A stretch of 8,653 bases of DNA from Thermodesulfobacteriota bacterium (GTDB lineage: Bacteria > Desulfobacterota > Dissulfuribacteria > Dissulfuribacterales > UBA3076). The notes beneath the pieces were generated by a model. That model worked only from the letters and a program-made list of their open reading frames with translations, was not told the DNA's origin and did not search any database. The DNA lies in the NCBI GenBank assembly GCA_003645605.1, contig QNAY01000036.1, positions 1-8,653 of the forward strand. Reading direction: 5' to 3'. Both the position numbers and the translations under genes were made by a program. Positions 1-7,530 of this stretch are shown here, piece by piece. The first letter of the stretch is position 1. The number at the start of each line of letters is the position of its first letter.

Positions 1-1201
<1,201 letters not shown>

Positions 1202-1212
1202 CACTAAAGGCT

Positions 1213-1761
1213 CTAATCATAGAATTCGATATGCAGAATACATTCAGGATCTCCATCTTTCATACATTGTTGATGTGTATAAGATATTTTCTGCCCGAAA
1301 TAGTCGGCAACCCCATCCAAGAGACCTTCCACCAGTTTGCACAATTTTCTTTCTGACTTATAGCTGAGCTTTGCCTGATTGTGATCTATAACTTTGACTT
1401 TGATTGTTGGCGGGTTGGCTTCTTCAAATAGTTTCTTAACTTCTACGTGAATAATATCGTTTACGCTTTTCAAGAACTCAAGTGGTGAATTAATATTATC
1501 AAGGAAAACAGGATACTTGTTCGCTAAAACAGGGAACATGTATTTACCGAATTCGTAAACCAAATCGTCAATGGGCAGATTTGTTTTTTCAGAAAGTAAA
1601 GTAACCATAGCGAACAAATCTGAATCCGGGTAGGTTTCGGATCCTACAAACGGGGGAGCATCCACAGAGAATTGAGCTTCGGCATATATTTCCTCGAGAA
1701 TTTCATCGCCAAACTTAGCAACAGTTAGGTTTTCCAGAAGATTAAAAATAACCCCTTTCAT
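1213..1761 (-). CDS. H-NOX (heme nitric oxide/oxygen binding) sensor protein
   Basis: This 182-residue protein has the usual length of a stand-alone bacterial H-NOX domain. It is a cytoplasmic heme protein that in studied bacteria binds NO and controls a partner histidine kinase or diguanylate cyclase. The proximal heme ligand is probably His105 in [10 protein letters not shown], and the heme-propionate motif Y-x-S-x-R is present as YKSER (134-138). The following PP (117-118) is also typical. Near the C-terminus C141, H163, C166 and C174 match in spacing the structural zinc site described for gammaproteobacterial H-NOX (numbering from memory). There is no signal peptide or membrane segment. 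The start is supported by AAGGAGG seven bases before ATG. It is the first gene of an operon with the downstream kinase, the textbook arrangement for NO sensing. Whether it also binds oxygen cannot be judged from the sequence. Confidence 0.94.
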   Translation of the reverse strand: MKGVIFNLLENLTVAKFGDEILEEIYAEAQFSVDAPPFVGSETYPDSDLFAMVTLLSEKTNLPIDDLVYEFGKYMFPVLANKYPVFLDNINSPLEFLKSVNDIIHVEVKKLFEEANPPTIKVKVIDHNQAKLSYKSERKLCKLVEGLLDGVADYFGQKISYTHQQCMKDGDPECILHIEFYD

Positions 1762-1971
1762 TACGAATCCTCCTTACCAAATGGGTTTAGGGTCAAAAAG
1801 CTTATTCACCGTGACCAAAAAGAAGCCACCTAACCTTTATAATTCAATCGGCAACGTTACTGCTTTTAATAAACGCAGACTGTCATGACGGAGTATTTTC
1901 TCAGTGAATCATACAGGATCCGGATTGTGGCTAATATCTGTCAGGAATTAGAAATAACACCCAACGGGTTC

Positions 1972-2019
1972 ACCCTGTTGAATCCCCAAGGGGGGCAGCG
2001 AAGCTGCATTCAACAGGGT
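1972..2019. repeat. REP-like stem-loop with 12-bp perfect arms
   Basis: accctgttgaat (1972-1983) is the exact reverse complement of attcaacagggt (2008-2019). The 24-nt interior holds a second hairpin, gcagc-gaa-gctgc, and a cccc/gggg pair. There is no T-tract on either side, so a simple intrinsic terminator is unlikely. The nested structure resembles REP/MITE-type extragenic elements. It could insulate the two divergent units. Confidence 0.7.
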
Positions 2020-2092
2020 AAAAGTTTGTAATAGCAGAACATTGTGTAATCATTAAACTAATGGCTAACTGCTCAATTTAGTTTCAAATACC

Positions 2093-2121
2093 TTGACAAC
2101 GATATTTAAGAGGTATATGAG
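2093..2121 (+). promoter_or_regulatory. Candidate sigma70-type promoter for the Rrf2 regulator
   Basis: A perfect -35 box TTGACA (2093-2098) is followed by TATGAG (2116-2121) at 17-bp spacing or by TATATG (2114-2119) at 15 bp. The -35 is strong and the -10 is mediocre. It lies 42-70 nt before the chosen ATG. Confidence 0.6.
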
Positions 2122-2141
2122 TATTAGAATACCAGAATACT
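2120..2141 (+). promoter_or_regulatory. Candidate operator overlapping the Rrf2 promoter
   Basis: A dyad with arms AGTATT (2120-2125) and AATACT (2136-2141) separated by 10 bp overlaps the end of the -10 and the expected transcription start. Inside it GAATAC occurs twice as a direct repeat. Rrf2 regulators commonly repress their own gene by binding a dyad here, so autoregulation is a reasonable inference. Confidence 0.45.
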
Positions 2142-2162
2142 TAATTAAACCATGAAGTGCCT

Positions 2163-2579
2163 ATGTCAAATATAATAAAAATATCAGAAGCCGCTTCTAT
2201 GGCCATACATGCAATGGTATTTCTTGCCGGCGAATCAGGTCGGATTGTACCGAGCAGGGAAATCGCCGGCACACTTAGGAGTTCTGGGGCCCATCTTTCC
2301 AAAGTCATGCAACGGCTGGCCAAAGCAGGACTCGTCAGCTCCATGCGTGGCCCTAAAGGTGGATTTGTCCTTAAACGGTCTGCTCGGGAAATCAGTCTGC
2401 TGGAAATTTACGAAGCCATTGAAGGTCGGCTTGAAGAGACGAAGTGTCTTCTGGGTCAGCCTATTTGTCATGGAGGAAGGTGTATTTTCGGAGATCTGCT
2501 CAAACAGGTCGATCAGCAGACCAGGGAATATCTCTCAAAAAACATGCTCTCTGATTTAGTAAGCGTATTTAAAGGATGA
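2163..2579 (+). CDS. Rrf2-family transcriptional regulator with a three-Cys cluster motif
   Basis: The 138-residue protein has the size and shape of Rrf2 regulators (IscR, NsrR, RirA, CymR). An N-terminal winged helix includes ISEAASMAIHAMVFLA, the recognition segment SGAHLSKVMQRLAKAGLV and the wing RGPKGGF. A dimerisation helix follows, with C95, C102 and C107 in C-x6-C-x4-C spacing. IscR and NsrR ligate an Fe-S cluster with three Cys in this region, so a redox- or NO-sensitive cluster is likely. The spacing matches neither E. coli IscR nor NsrR as I remember them, so no subtype symbol is given. ATG at 2163 is preferred over GTG at 2157 because MSNIIKISEAA fits the family N-terminus; no good Shine-Dalgarno is visible for either. 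It faces the cytochrome cluster and is a candidate regulator of it. Confidence 0.92.
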   Translation: MSNIIKISEAASMAIHAMVFLAGESGRIVPSREIAGTLRSSGAHLSKVMQRLAKAGLVSSMRGPKGGFVLKRSAREISLLEIYEAIEGRLEETKCLLGQPICHGGRCIFGDLLKQVDQQTREYLSKNMLSDLVSVFKG

Positions 2580-2581
2580 AA

Positions 2582-2685
2582 GTAAGCGTTCACAGAGCAC
2601 CGCATCTGCTTTGTTGCCTGGCACTTGAAGTACAGGGAGTACGTCTGCGTACGCCTCGCATCTGCAGCACCCTGTAAACGCTTAC
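2582..2685. repeat. 104-bp MITE/REP-like element with 14-bp terminal inverted repeats
   Basis: gtaagcgttcacag (2582-2595) pairs with ctgtaaacgcttac (2672-2685) with one mismatch. Inside, cgcatctgc is directly repeated (2601-2609, 2657-2665) and gtacg-tctg-cgtac (2639-2652) forms a small hairpin. The element begins two bases after the Rrf2 stop codon. Its ends resemble those of the element at 6761-7046. No flanking target duplication is seen. Confidence 0.72.
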
Positions 2686-2745
2686 AGTTCGGTGGGTTGC
2701 GGTAAAATGGGTGTTGCAATCCCGTGAACGGATACGGATGAAATT

Positions 2746-3009
2746 ATGGCTAAAACAATGTGCCCAGGACAGGATACTGCGTTTTGGAAGCCCTGCGATG
2801 TTTTTGAAATACCTTGCGTCAAATGTGGTTGCATGGTGGAGTTTTTCAAAGACGACGCCAGGCGACGCTGCCCAAGCTGTGGTCACAACATGCAGAATCC
2901 CAGACTTAACCAGGGGTGCGCGAGCTGGTGCGAGCATGCTGAAGAGTGTCTTGGATACGGTCCGATTATTGGTTCGGCAGATTCAAAACATATTGACGTT
3001 CCTGTTTGA
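2746..3009 (+). CDS. Small Cys-rich zinc-ribbon protein
   Basis: The 87-residue product holds ten Cys. C24-x2-C27 and C42-x2-C45 form a classic four-Cys zinc ribbon around VEFFKDDARRRC. A second set (C6, then C58-x3-C62-x5-C68 in GCASWCEHAEECLG) could bind another metal or an Fe-S cluster. I recognise the pattern CPGQDTxFWKP...FFKDDARRRCP...WCEHAExCLG as a conserved small protein of Desulfobacterota whose function I do not know. There is no signal peptide or membrane segment, so it is probably cytoplasmic. ATG at 2746 has a weak GGATGA upstream. It lies 166 bp after the Rrf2 gene on the same strand, with the 104-bp repeat between. A redox or metal-linked regulatory role is possible but unproven. 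The last 15 residues, after CLGYGP, are not recognisably conserved. Confidence 0.82.
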   Translation: MAKTMCPGQDTAFWKPCDVFEIPCVKCGCMVEFFKDDARRRCPSCGHNMQNPRLNQGCASWCEHAEECLGYGPIIGSADSKHIDVPV

Positions 3010-3381
3010 TGGTGATAACAGATATGTATTAATAGATTCAAGATAAAATATATCTGTAAAGCATCTACATTAAATACTCAAACGAATAACCATGTGAGGG
3101 CATATAGTGGTTTTTATGTCACGAATTGCGTTTTTCTTCATATGGTATGTTCTTAATCCATACTCTATTCTATCAGTAGCCCCCCTTCCCTCCCCCGCAC
3201 ACACATCTCTAAAAAAAAATTCCACTCAGGACCATGGATCTCATGATTTTCATTTATCCTGTTGATCCTGTCAAAAAATGGGAATTCTATACTTTGAACA
3301 TAGGACCGGAATTGTCCGTACCTATTTATATTATTGCCTGCAGTTAAATAGAAATACTAAAACATTATTCGGAGGTGCGTC
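3010..3381. other. Intergenic region upstream of the cytochrome cluster
   Basis: No gene is supported. An AT-rich inverted repeat of 8 bp, acagatat (3018-3025) against atatctgt (3050-3057), follows the zinc-ribbon gene and could be a weak terminator, though no T-run follows. A pure pyrimidine tract (3180-3196) precedes nine A residues (3211-3219). tcctgttgatcctgt (3257-3271) is a short direct repeat of a dispersed type. A candidate -10 and dyad are listed separately. Confidence 0.65.
3288..3325 (+). promoter_or_regulatory. Candidate -10 box and 26-bp dyad operator of the cytochrome cluster
   Basis: TATACT (3288-3293) is a good -10 box without a recognisable -35 at 16-18 bp, which suggests a weak or activator-dependent promoter. 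Seven bases later begins a 26-bp dyad (3300-3325): outer arms ATAGG/CCTAT and inner arms CGGA/TCCG, giving 9 of 13 paired positions. It would cover the transcription start and lies 56 bp before the ATG. The ATA...TAT ends and about 25-bp size resemble sites of IscR-type Rrf2 proteins. Binding by the neighbouring Rrf2 regulator is an inference. Confidence 0.5.
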
Positions 3382-4665
3382 ATGAAGAAAAGATGGTTCA
3401 TTGTATTGTGGAGCTTTATCGCCATGATCTGTTTCACGGGCATGGCAAACGGAGCTGAAGAGGCCTGTATTACCTGTCACAGGGATATTTCTCCCGGGCA
3501 GGTAGCTGACTGGGAATCAAGTAAGCACAGTAAAGAGGACGTGACTTGTTCGGTCTGTCATGGTGACAAACACACAGGGGCCGAGGATGCCAAACTGGCT
3601 CAGATGCCTGATGAACATGTCTGCGCTCAGTGTCATGAAGAGAGATTCAACCAGTTTGTAAAAGGCAAGCACAACTTTGGCTGGACATCCTTGAACGCTA
3701 TGCCGATTACCCATGCCGAGCCTGATGAGTTGATGGAAGGAGGCAGGGGTTGCGGTGGCTGCCACAACATGGGGATCAAGTCTGAGGCCCAGAAAAAGGA
3801 GCAACGCGAAAAAGGCTATCGTTACCAGAACAACTCATGTGACGAATGCCATACCAGGCACAGCTTCTCCAAGAAAGAAGCCCTTGATCCAAGGGCCTGT
3901 CAGCAGTGCCATATGGGATACGATCATCCGCAATGGGAGATGTGGAGCAGTGCAAAGCACGGCACCCGTTACTTTATAAAGGAAAAGGGTGAACTTCCCG
4001 AAAACGCCGGAGCACCCACTTGTCAATTATGTCACATGCCTGATGGAAACCATACCAACAGGACTGCCTGGGGCTTCCTTGGTGTAAGACTTCCCCTTCC
4101 TGAGGACAAGCAGTGGGCCTCTGACAGGGTGACTATCCTCAAGGCCCTTGGCGTTTTGAACCCTGAGACAGGAGAGCCGACCGCGCGCCTGGATGCAGTA
4201 AAATCCGTGGATATGGTCCGTTTGACCGAGGAAGCGTGGCTCACTGAACGTGAAAAAATGATCAAGACATGCAGCAAGTGTCACTCTGAGAAGTACGCAA
4301 GAGAGCAACTGGCTTACGGTGATTCCATGCTGCAAAAAGCCGACCGTCTAATGGCAGAGGGTATTGAGACAGTAGCTGCCTTATACAAGGACGGCATTAT
4401 CAAGAAACCCGAAAACTATTCCTTTGCCTATCCGGACTTTCTGTATTTCATGAGGACCGGCGGTGGAAATATGGACCAGATGTCTCATATAGACCAAGTC
4501 CTTTTCCAGATGTACATGAAGCACAGGATGCGGACCTACCAGGGCTTCTTCCATGTAAATCCGGACTATGCCTATTGGTACGGCTGGGCCATGATGACCC
4601 AGGACCTTGGTGAAATCAAGGAACTCGCCGTGATCATGAGGGCTACGGCCAAGACAGAGAAATAG
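3382..4665 (+). CDS. Octaheme c-type cytochrome, hydroxylamine oxidoreductase (HAO) family
   Basis: The 427-residue protein has a signal peptide (hydrophobic residues 5-21, cleavage near ANG/AEE) and eight CxxCH sites starting at residues 29, 56, 81, 124, 153, 173, 214 and 297, so it is a periplasmic octaheme cytochrome. HAO-family marks include CHTRHSF after heme 5, the Asp-His pair D181/H182 after heme 6 (the active-site pair of Nitrosomonas HAO by spacing), AKHG, CHSEKYAR at heme 8 and HVNPDYAYWYGW (391-402). The fourth heme should be the catalytic one. Y398 falls where Nitrosomonas HAO has its heme-crosslinking Tyr467 (compared from memory), so a P460-like heme is possible. It is shorter than Nitrosomonas HAO because the N-terminal extension and C-terminal membrane helix are absent. 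Substrate is unknown; hydroxylamine, NO, nitrite or hydrazine are candidates. The Shine-Dalgarno CGGAGGTG is clear. Confidence 0.92.
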   Translation: MKKRWFIVLWSFIAMICFTGMANGAEEACITCHRDISPGQVADWESSKHSKEDVTCSVCHGDKHTGAEDAKLAQMPDEHVCAQCHEERFNQFVKGKHNFGWTSLNAMPITHAEPDELMEGGRGCGGCHNMGIKSEAQKKEQREKGYRYQNNSCDECHTRHSFSKKEALDPRACQQCHMGYDHPQWEMWSSAKHGTRYFIKEKGELPENAGAPTCQLCHMPDGNHTNRTAWGFLGVRLPLPEDKQWASDRVTILKALGVLNPETGEPTARLDAVKSVDMVRLTEEAWLTEREKMIKTCSKCHSEKYAREQLAYGDSMLQKADRLMAEGIETVAALYKDGIIKKPENYSFAYPDFLYFMRTGGGNMDQMSHIDQVLFQMYMKHRMRTYQGFFHVNPDYAYWYGWAMMTQDLGEIKELAVIMRATAKTEK

Positions 4666-4679
4666 GTCCTTTATCCTAT

Positions 4680-4703
4680 AGGCGCTGTGCATATACAGCG
4701 CCT
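4680..4703 (+). promoter_or_regulatory. Perfect 9-bp stem-loop between cytochrome genes
   Basis: AGGCGCTGT (4680-4688) pairs perfectly with ACAGCGCCT (4695-4703) around a 6-nt loop, 15 nt after the first cytochrome stop codon. No U-tract follows directly, so a strong intrinsic terminator is unlikely. It may stabilise the upstream message or cause partial termination, giving unequal expression within the cluster. Confidence 0.65.
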
Positions 4704-4775
4704 TGCCCTCGATTAGAATTTATGCGTTTTGCGAGAGGTTCTTTTGATTGCTTCTTGAAGAAAGGAGGTGATTAA

Positions 4776-5342
4776 ATGATAAAAAAGCAAGGGCCGCAGC
4801 GGTCCGGTAAGAAGCAGGCCTTGTTGATCGGGCTTTCCCTTGGAGTAGTGTTAACCATTGTAACAGTACTGGCATCGGGTTTTATGGTTGAGACCACCAA
4901 TACTGATACTTTCTGTATCACCTGTCACGCCATGGTACCTTTTCGGGCTTCCTGGCGGGAATCGGTTCATGGCGGCCAAAACCCCCAGGGCTTTGCAGCC
5001 CAGTGTGTGGATTGTCATTTGCCTCACGGTGATTTTGTCGAATATCTCACGACCAAGGCGATTACCGGCACAGGGGATGTGGCGCGGAACTTAACATTTA
5101 AGCCGGGTGACTTTGACTGGGACGCAAATGCCGAAAACAACCGTTTGAAATTCACCTTTGATACTGCCTGCCGGCACTGTCACCATAATCTGACCCCGCC
5201 CGGCATGAAATCCGGAGGGTTTATTGCCCATCGGGCCTATCTGCGCGGAGAAACAAAGAAGATGTGTGCGGAATGTCATCCCCACGTAGGGCACAAGGAC
5301 ATGATTGAAGTGGCAGACAGTTTTTTTAAGCAAAATCTATAG
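4776..5342 (+). CDS. haoC: Tetraheme NapC/NrfH/HaoC-type membrane quinol dehydrogenase
   Basis: The 188-residue protein has an uncleaved N-terminal membrane anchor (about residues 15-37) after a positively charged start, then four CxxCH hemes starting at 47, 77, 132 and 164. The first is CITCHAM, the CxxCHxM pattern whose Met ligates heme 1 in NrfH. The segment VEYLTTKAITGTGDV matches the conserved region after heme 2 of NapC/NirT/NrfH proteins. The family oxidises membrane quinols and hands electrons to a periplasmic partner; here the partners should be the flanking octaheme cytochromes, as in haoCA clusters of Campylobacterota. The symbol rests on this context; sequence alone does not separate HaoC from NrfH. 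The start has an ideal AAAGGAGGTGA Shine-Dalgarno. The next gene begins 18 bp after its stop codon, so the two are surely cotranscribed. Confidence 0.92.
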   Translation: MIKKQGPQRSGKKQALLIGLSLGVVLTIVTVLASGFMVETTNTDTFCITCHAMVPFRASWRESVHGGQNPQGFAAQCVDCHLPHGDFVEYLTTKAITGTGDVARNLTFKPGDFDWDANAENNRLKFTFDTACRHCHHNLTPPGMKSGGFIAHRAYLRGETKKMCAECHPHVGHKDMIEVADSFFKQNL

Positions 5343-5360
5343 CATACAAAGGAGGCCTAA

Positions 5361-6731
5361 ATGAAACATTATTTCAGCAGGATCAGCATAATGTGCCTTG
5401 CCGTCCTGTTTGGTGGAGTACTGGCAGGCACCTCTGCTGCAGAGACAAAAAACCCAAATATTGCCGACAAGAAGGAATTGGTAATAAAGAGAGGTTACTC
5501 AGAAGAGGCATCGAACTGTATCGAATGTCATGCAAAGGAGACCCCTGGCATCATTGAATCCTGGAAGCTGGGCAAAATGGGTCATGCCGGAGTGTCCTGT
5601 TATGACTGTCATATGGTGGAGAAAAAATCGCCCATGGCCGGCCAGTGTAAAGGGATCAAAGGGACCAGGACCTTTATCTCTCCAATGGTTTCCTCAAAGA
5701 CATGTTCCCGCTGTCATCCCGTGGAAGTTGAGCAATTCCTCAAGAGTGGTCATGCCGATCTTTCAAGAAAGGCAGTATATGATACGGAAAAGGCAGGCGG
5801 AGTTTTGGTAAAATTGCAGTGGCATAACGAAGGCGCCGCCTTTATGGGCAATGAGCAGGGGTCGCCCAGCAATACAGCTCCACAGACATCCGGATGTCAG
5901 ATGTGCCATGGATCGGAGGTACAGGTCGGCCCGGACAAGAAACCCATAAAGAGTTCATGGCCCGCCGGGGTAGGGACCAAGTATCCTGACGGTTCTGTGG
6001 GCACCTGTACGGCATGTCATACCAGGCACAAGTTTTCCATTGCCGAAGCCAGAAAACCAGAGGCATGTGCGAGCTGCCATCTCGGCCCTGACCATCCTGA
6101 TATCGAGATATATATAGAGAGTAAACACGGCCAGATGTTCCAGACCAAGGGAGAGCACTGGGAATGGGATAGCGCACCGGGCACCTGGCAGCCCGGCGAT
6201 TACACTGCGCCCACCTGTGCTGTCTGTCACATGAGTGGAATAGGTAAGCTTCAGACCACTCACAATGTGAATGATCGCCTAAAATGGGACCTGATGCATA
6301 AAAAAAGCAAAATCCGGAGCGGTGTTCGAGGCGATGGCGTAAAAGGTGATAAGCTGATGCGCAAAGTCTGTGTCAACTGCCATGGCCCAAGCCATACCGA
6401 TGCCACGATGGAGACCCTTGATAATTCAGTGGCGCTGTACAACCTGTACTGGGACGGTGCCGTCAAGATGAAGGAAGAGCTGAAGGCCAAGGGCCTGCTG
6501 AAAAAAGACCCATGGAGAGACGGCTATCAGGAACTTATGTATTACCTGTGGCATCATACAGGCAGGCGGGCCCGTCAAGGTTCGGCAATGAACGGACCGG
6601 ATTATGCGCACTGGCACGGTTTCTTCCAGATGTTTCAGGTATACAAGGATATGCAGGACATCTATGAATGGCGGATAAAGAACAATAAGATCGAAGACCT
6701 CAGTACGGTAATGAGTTCAGGGCCGCTTTAA
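5361..6731 (+). CDS. haoA: Octaheme HAO-like cytochrome, probable epsilon-HAO-type reductase
   Basis: The 456-residue protein has a signal peptide (hydrophobic 8-26, cleavage near TSA/AETK) and eight CxxCH sites starting at 53, 80, 115, 179, 216, 236, 286 and 337. It shares with the first cytochrome the heme-5 motif CHTRHKF, the segment [10 protein letters not shown], the Asp-His pair D244/H245 and ESKHGQ, which places it in the HAO family with heme 4 (179-183) as the likely active site. Its C-terminus differs: [14 protein letters not shown] then [13 protein letters not shown] (411-423). His417 occupies the position of the heme-crosslinking Tyr of oxidative HAO. Campylobacterota HAO lacks that Tyr and reduces nitrite or hydroxylamine, so reduction driven by the preceding quinol dehydrogenase is the best inference. 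No C-terminal membrane helix is present. The Shine-Dalgarno AAAGGAGG is strong. No terminator is seen after the stop codon. Confidence 0.93.
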   Translation: MKHYFSRISIMCLAVLFGGVLAGTSAAETKNPNIADKKELVIKRGYSEEASNCIECHAKETPGIIESWKLGKMGHAGVSCYDCHMVEKKSPMAGQCKGIKGTRTFISPMVSSKTCSRCHPVEVEQFLKSGHADLSRKAVYDTEKAGGVLVKLQWHNEGAAFMGNEQGSPSNTAPQTSGCQMCHGSEVQVGPDKKPIKSSWPAGVGTKYPDGSVGTCTACHTRHKFSIAEARKPEACASCHLGPDHPDIEIYIESKHGQMFQTKGEHWEWDSAPGTWQPGDYTAPTCAVCHMSGIGKLQTTHNVNDRLKWDLMHKKSKIRSGVRGDGVKGDKLMRKVCVNCHGPSHTDATMETLDNSVALYNLYWDGAVKMKEELKAKGLLKKDPWRDGYQELMYYLWHHTGRRARQGSAMNGPDYAHWHGFFQMFQVYKDMQDIYEWRIKNNKIEDLSTVMSSGPL

Positions 6732-6760
6732 ACAAAATGCGACAGTCCATTGGACAAAAG

Positions 6761-7046
6761 GTAACCGTTCACAGGTTCAAAGGTTCAGGGTTCATAGGTT
6801 AAGAGAATCGGGGTTTACCAAAAATTTGAACCGTTGATTCGTGAGTTCTTCCTGCCCACTCGCCAAGCTTGCGAGGCAGGAGGGAATGGAGAAGGCATGA
6901 GAATAGAACAATAGAGCAATGATCAATCAACAATCCAATTGGGCATGGCAGCGCTGAAAGCTCAAAGCTGAAAGTTTAAAGCGCGAGGTTAGTGAAGGTT
7001 AACAAAAGAAAAGCAACCCTGAACCTCTGAACCCGTAAACAGTTAC
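6761..7046. mobile_element. 286-bp MITE-like element with 32-bp terminal inverted repeats
   Basis: The ends 6761-6792 and 7015-7046 are inverted copies matching at 28 of 32 positions; each reads inward as gtaac-gtt-ac-ggttca and then iterated ggttca units. GACAAAA directly flanks both ends (6753-6759 and 7047-7053), like a 7-bp target duplication, with one extra G at 6760. No transposase is encoded, so any movement would need a factor in trans. The interior holds a hairpin (6850-6881: tcctgc plus ctcgc arms), an atcaatcaacaatc repeat (6922-6935) and gctgaaagctcaaagctgaaag (split here as gctgaaagctc and aaagctgaaag, 6953-6974). It may instead be a repeat accumulation rather than a true transposon. 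Confidence 0.6.
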
Positions 7047-7052
7047 GACAAA

Positions 7053-7514
7053 ATGGACCCAAATGGGAGCCGGGTCCACCAGGCCTATCTGGACTTTACA
7101 GGTATCCCTGATACCACTGTCCGGCCGGGTCGCCAGGAGATCATCCTGGACGATGCCAGACTGATAGGAAACGTCAATTGGCGGCAGAACGGACAGTCAT
7201 TTGATGCCGTATCTATTACCAACGAGTCTGTTCCGGACGTCACCCTTTTCGGTTCCTATATCAACCAGGTAAATACAATCACTCTTGACGATCTGGACTT
7301 GGACTCCCTGATCCTGCTGAATTCCAGGTACACAGGCATCAAGGACCAGAGCATCACAGCCTTCTGTTATCTTCTGGATACTGAAGACGATACTGTGCGG
7401 TTAGGACATCAGATTGTGCAACATACGAAAAAGAAAAGAATTATCACGAAAGCACGAAAGATTGAAAACACGAAAGGGAAGTCTCTGGATGGACTAATGA
7501 ACATCGAACATTGA
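7053..7514 (+). pseudogene. Truncated remnant of an alginate-export-type outer-membrane porin
   Basis: The open frame is 153 codons. Residues 1 to about 115 read like the interior of an alginate-export/porin-type beta barrel of roughly 400 residues: VHQAYLDFTGIPDT, RPGRQEI, LIGNVNWRQNGQSFDAV, LLNSRYTG and FCYLLDTEDD. There is no signal peptide, N-terminal strand set or C-terminal barrel closure. The final 35 or so residues are encoded by cacgaaag-type iterated DNA and are not porin sequence. The 5' end abuts the 286-bp element. Dropping the element and one GACAAAA copy gives an in-frame upstream run (DSPLDKM), so porin-like codons may extend back to 6741 and the element split an already truncated gene. 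ATG at 7053 has no Shine-Dalgarno. It is probably not functional; it may once have served the cytochrome cluster. Confidence 0.65.
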
Positions 7515-7530
7515 ATGTTGAATGGGATAA
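7427..7530. repeat. Iterated cacgaaag and gaacattgaatgttgaa repeat tract
   Basis: After the porin homology ends, aaaagaattatcacgaaag is followed by further cacgaaag units (to about 7480), and aacatcgaacattgaatg with gttgaatg covers about 7500-7525. These are near-tandem short motifs like those at 392-424 and 6771-6800. They have no visible coding meaning. Confidence 0.55.

Larger units (their letters stand above)
1762..2156. other. Divergent intergenic region between H-NOX and the Rrf2 gene
   Basis: No convincing gene is seen on either strand. The left part must hold the H-NOX promoter (minus strand), but I found no clear -35/-10 pair. The middle holds a 12-bp perfect inverted repeat (1972-2019). 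A 7-bp inverted repeat, aaactaa (2055-2061) against ttagttt (2078-2084), lies just before the Rrf2 promoter. The right end carries that promoter and a dyad, listed separately. Confidence 0.7.

Noticed and set aside
1780..1860. Sigma70 promoter for the H-NOX operon
   Set aside because: TATAAA is present on the minus strand near 1840, but no acceptable -35 is found at 16-18 bp, so it is not listed as a feature.
2711..3046. A 111-codon frame overlapping the Cys-rich gene
   Set aside because: It is out of frame with the zinc-ribbon protein, whose Cys pattern is clearly the real product.
3018..3057. Intrinsic terminator after the Cys-rich gene
   Set aside because: The 8-bp AT-rich stem has a 24-nt loop and no U-run; it is too weak to call.
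3180..3219. Possible G-quadruplex on the minus strand of the pyrimidine tract
   Set aside because: Only three separated G runs are present (5, 3 and 6), so a standard four-run quadruplex is not supported.
3382..4665. Reading the first cytochrome as an octaheme nitrite or tetrathionate reductase
   Set aside because: Those have a Lys-ligated catalytic heme; all eight sites here end in His and the HAO motifs CHTRH, DH after heme 6 and HVNP are present.
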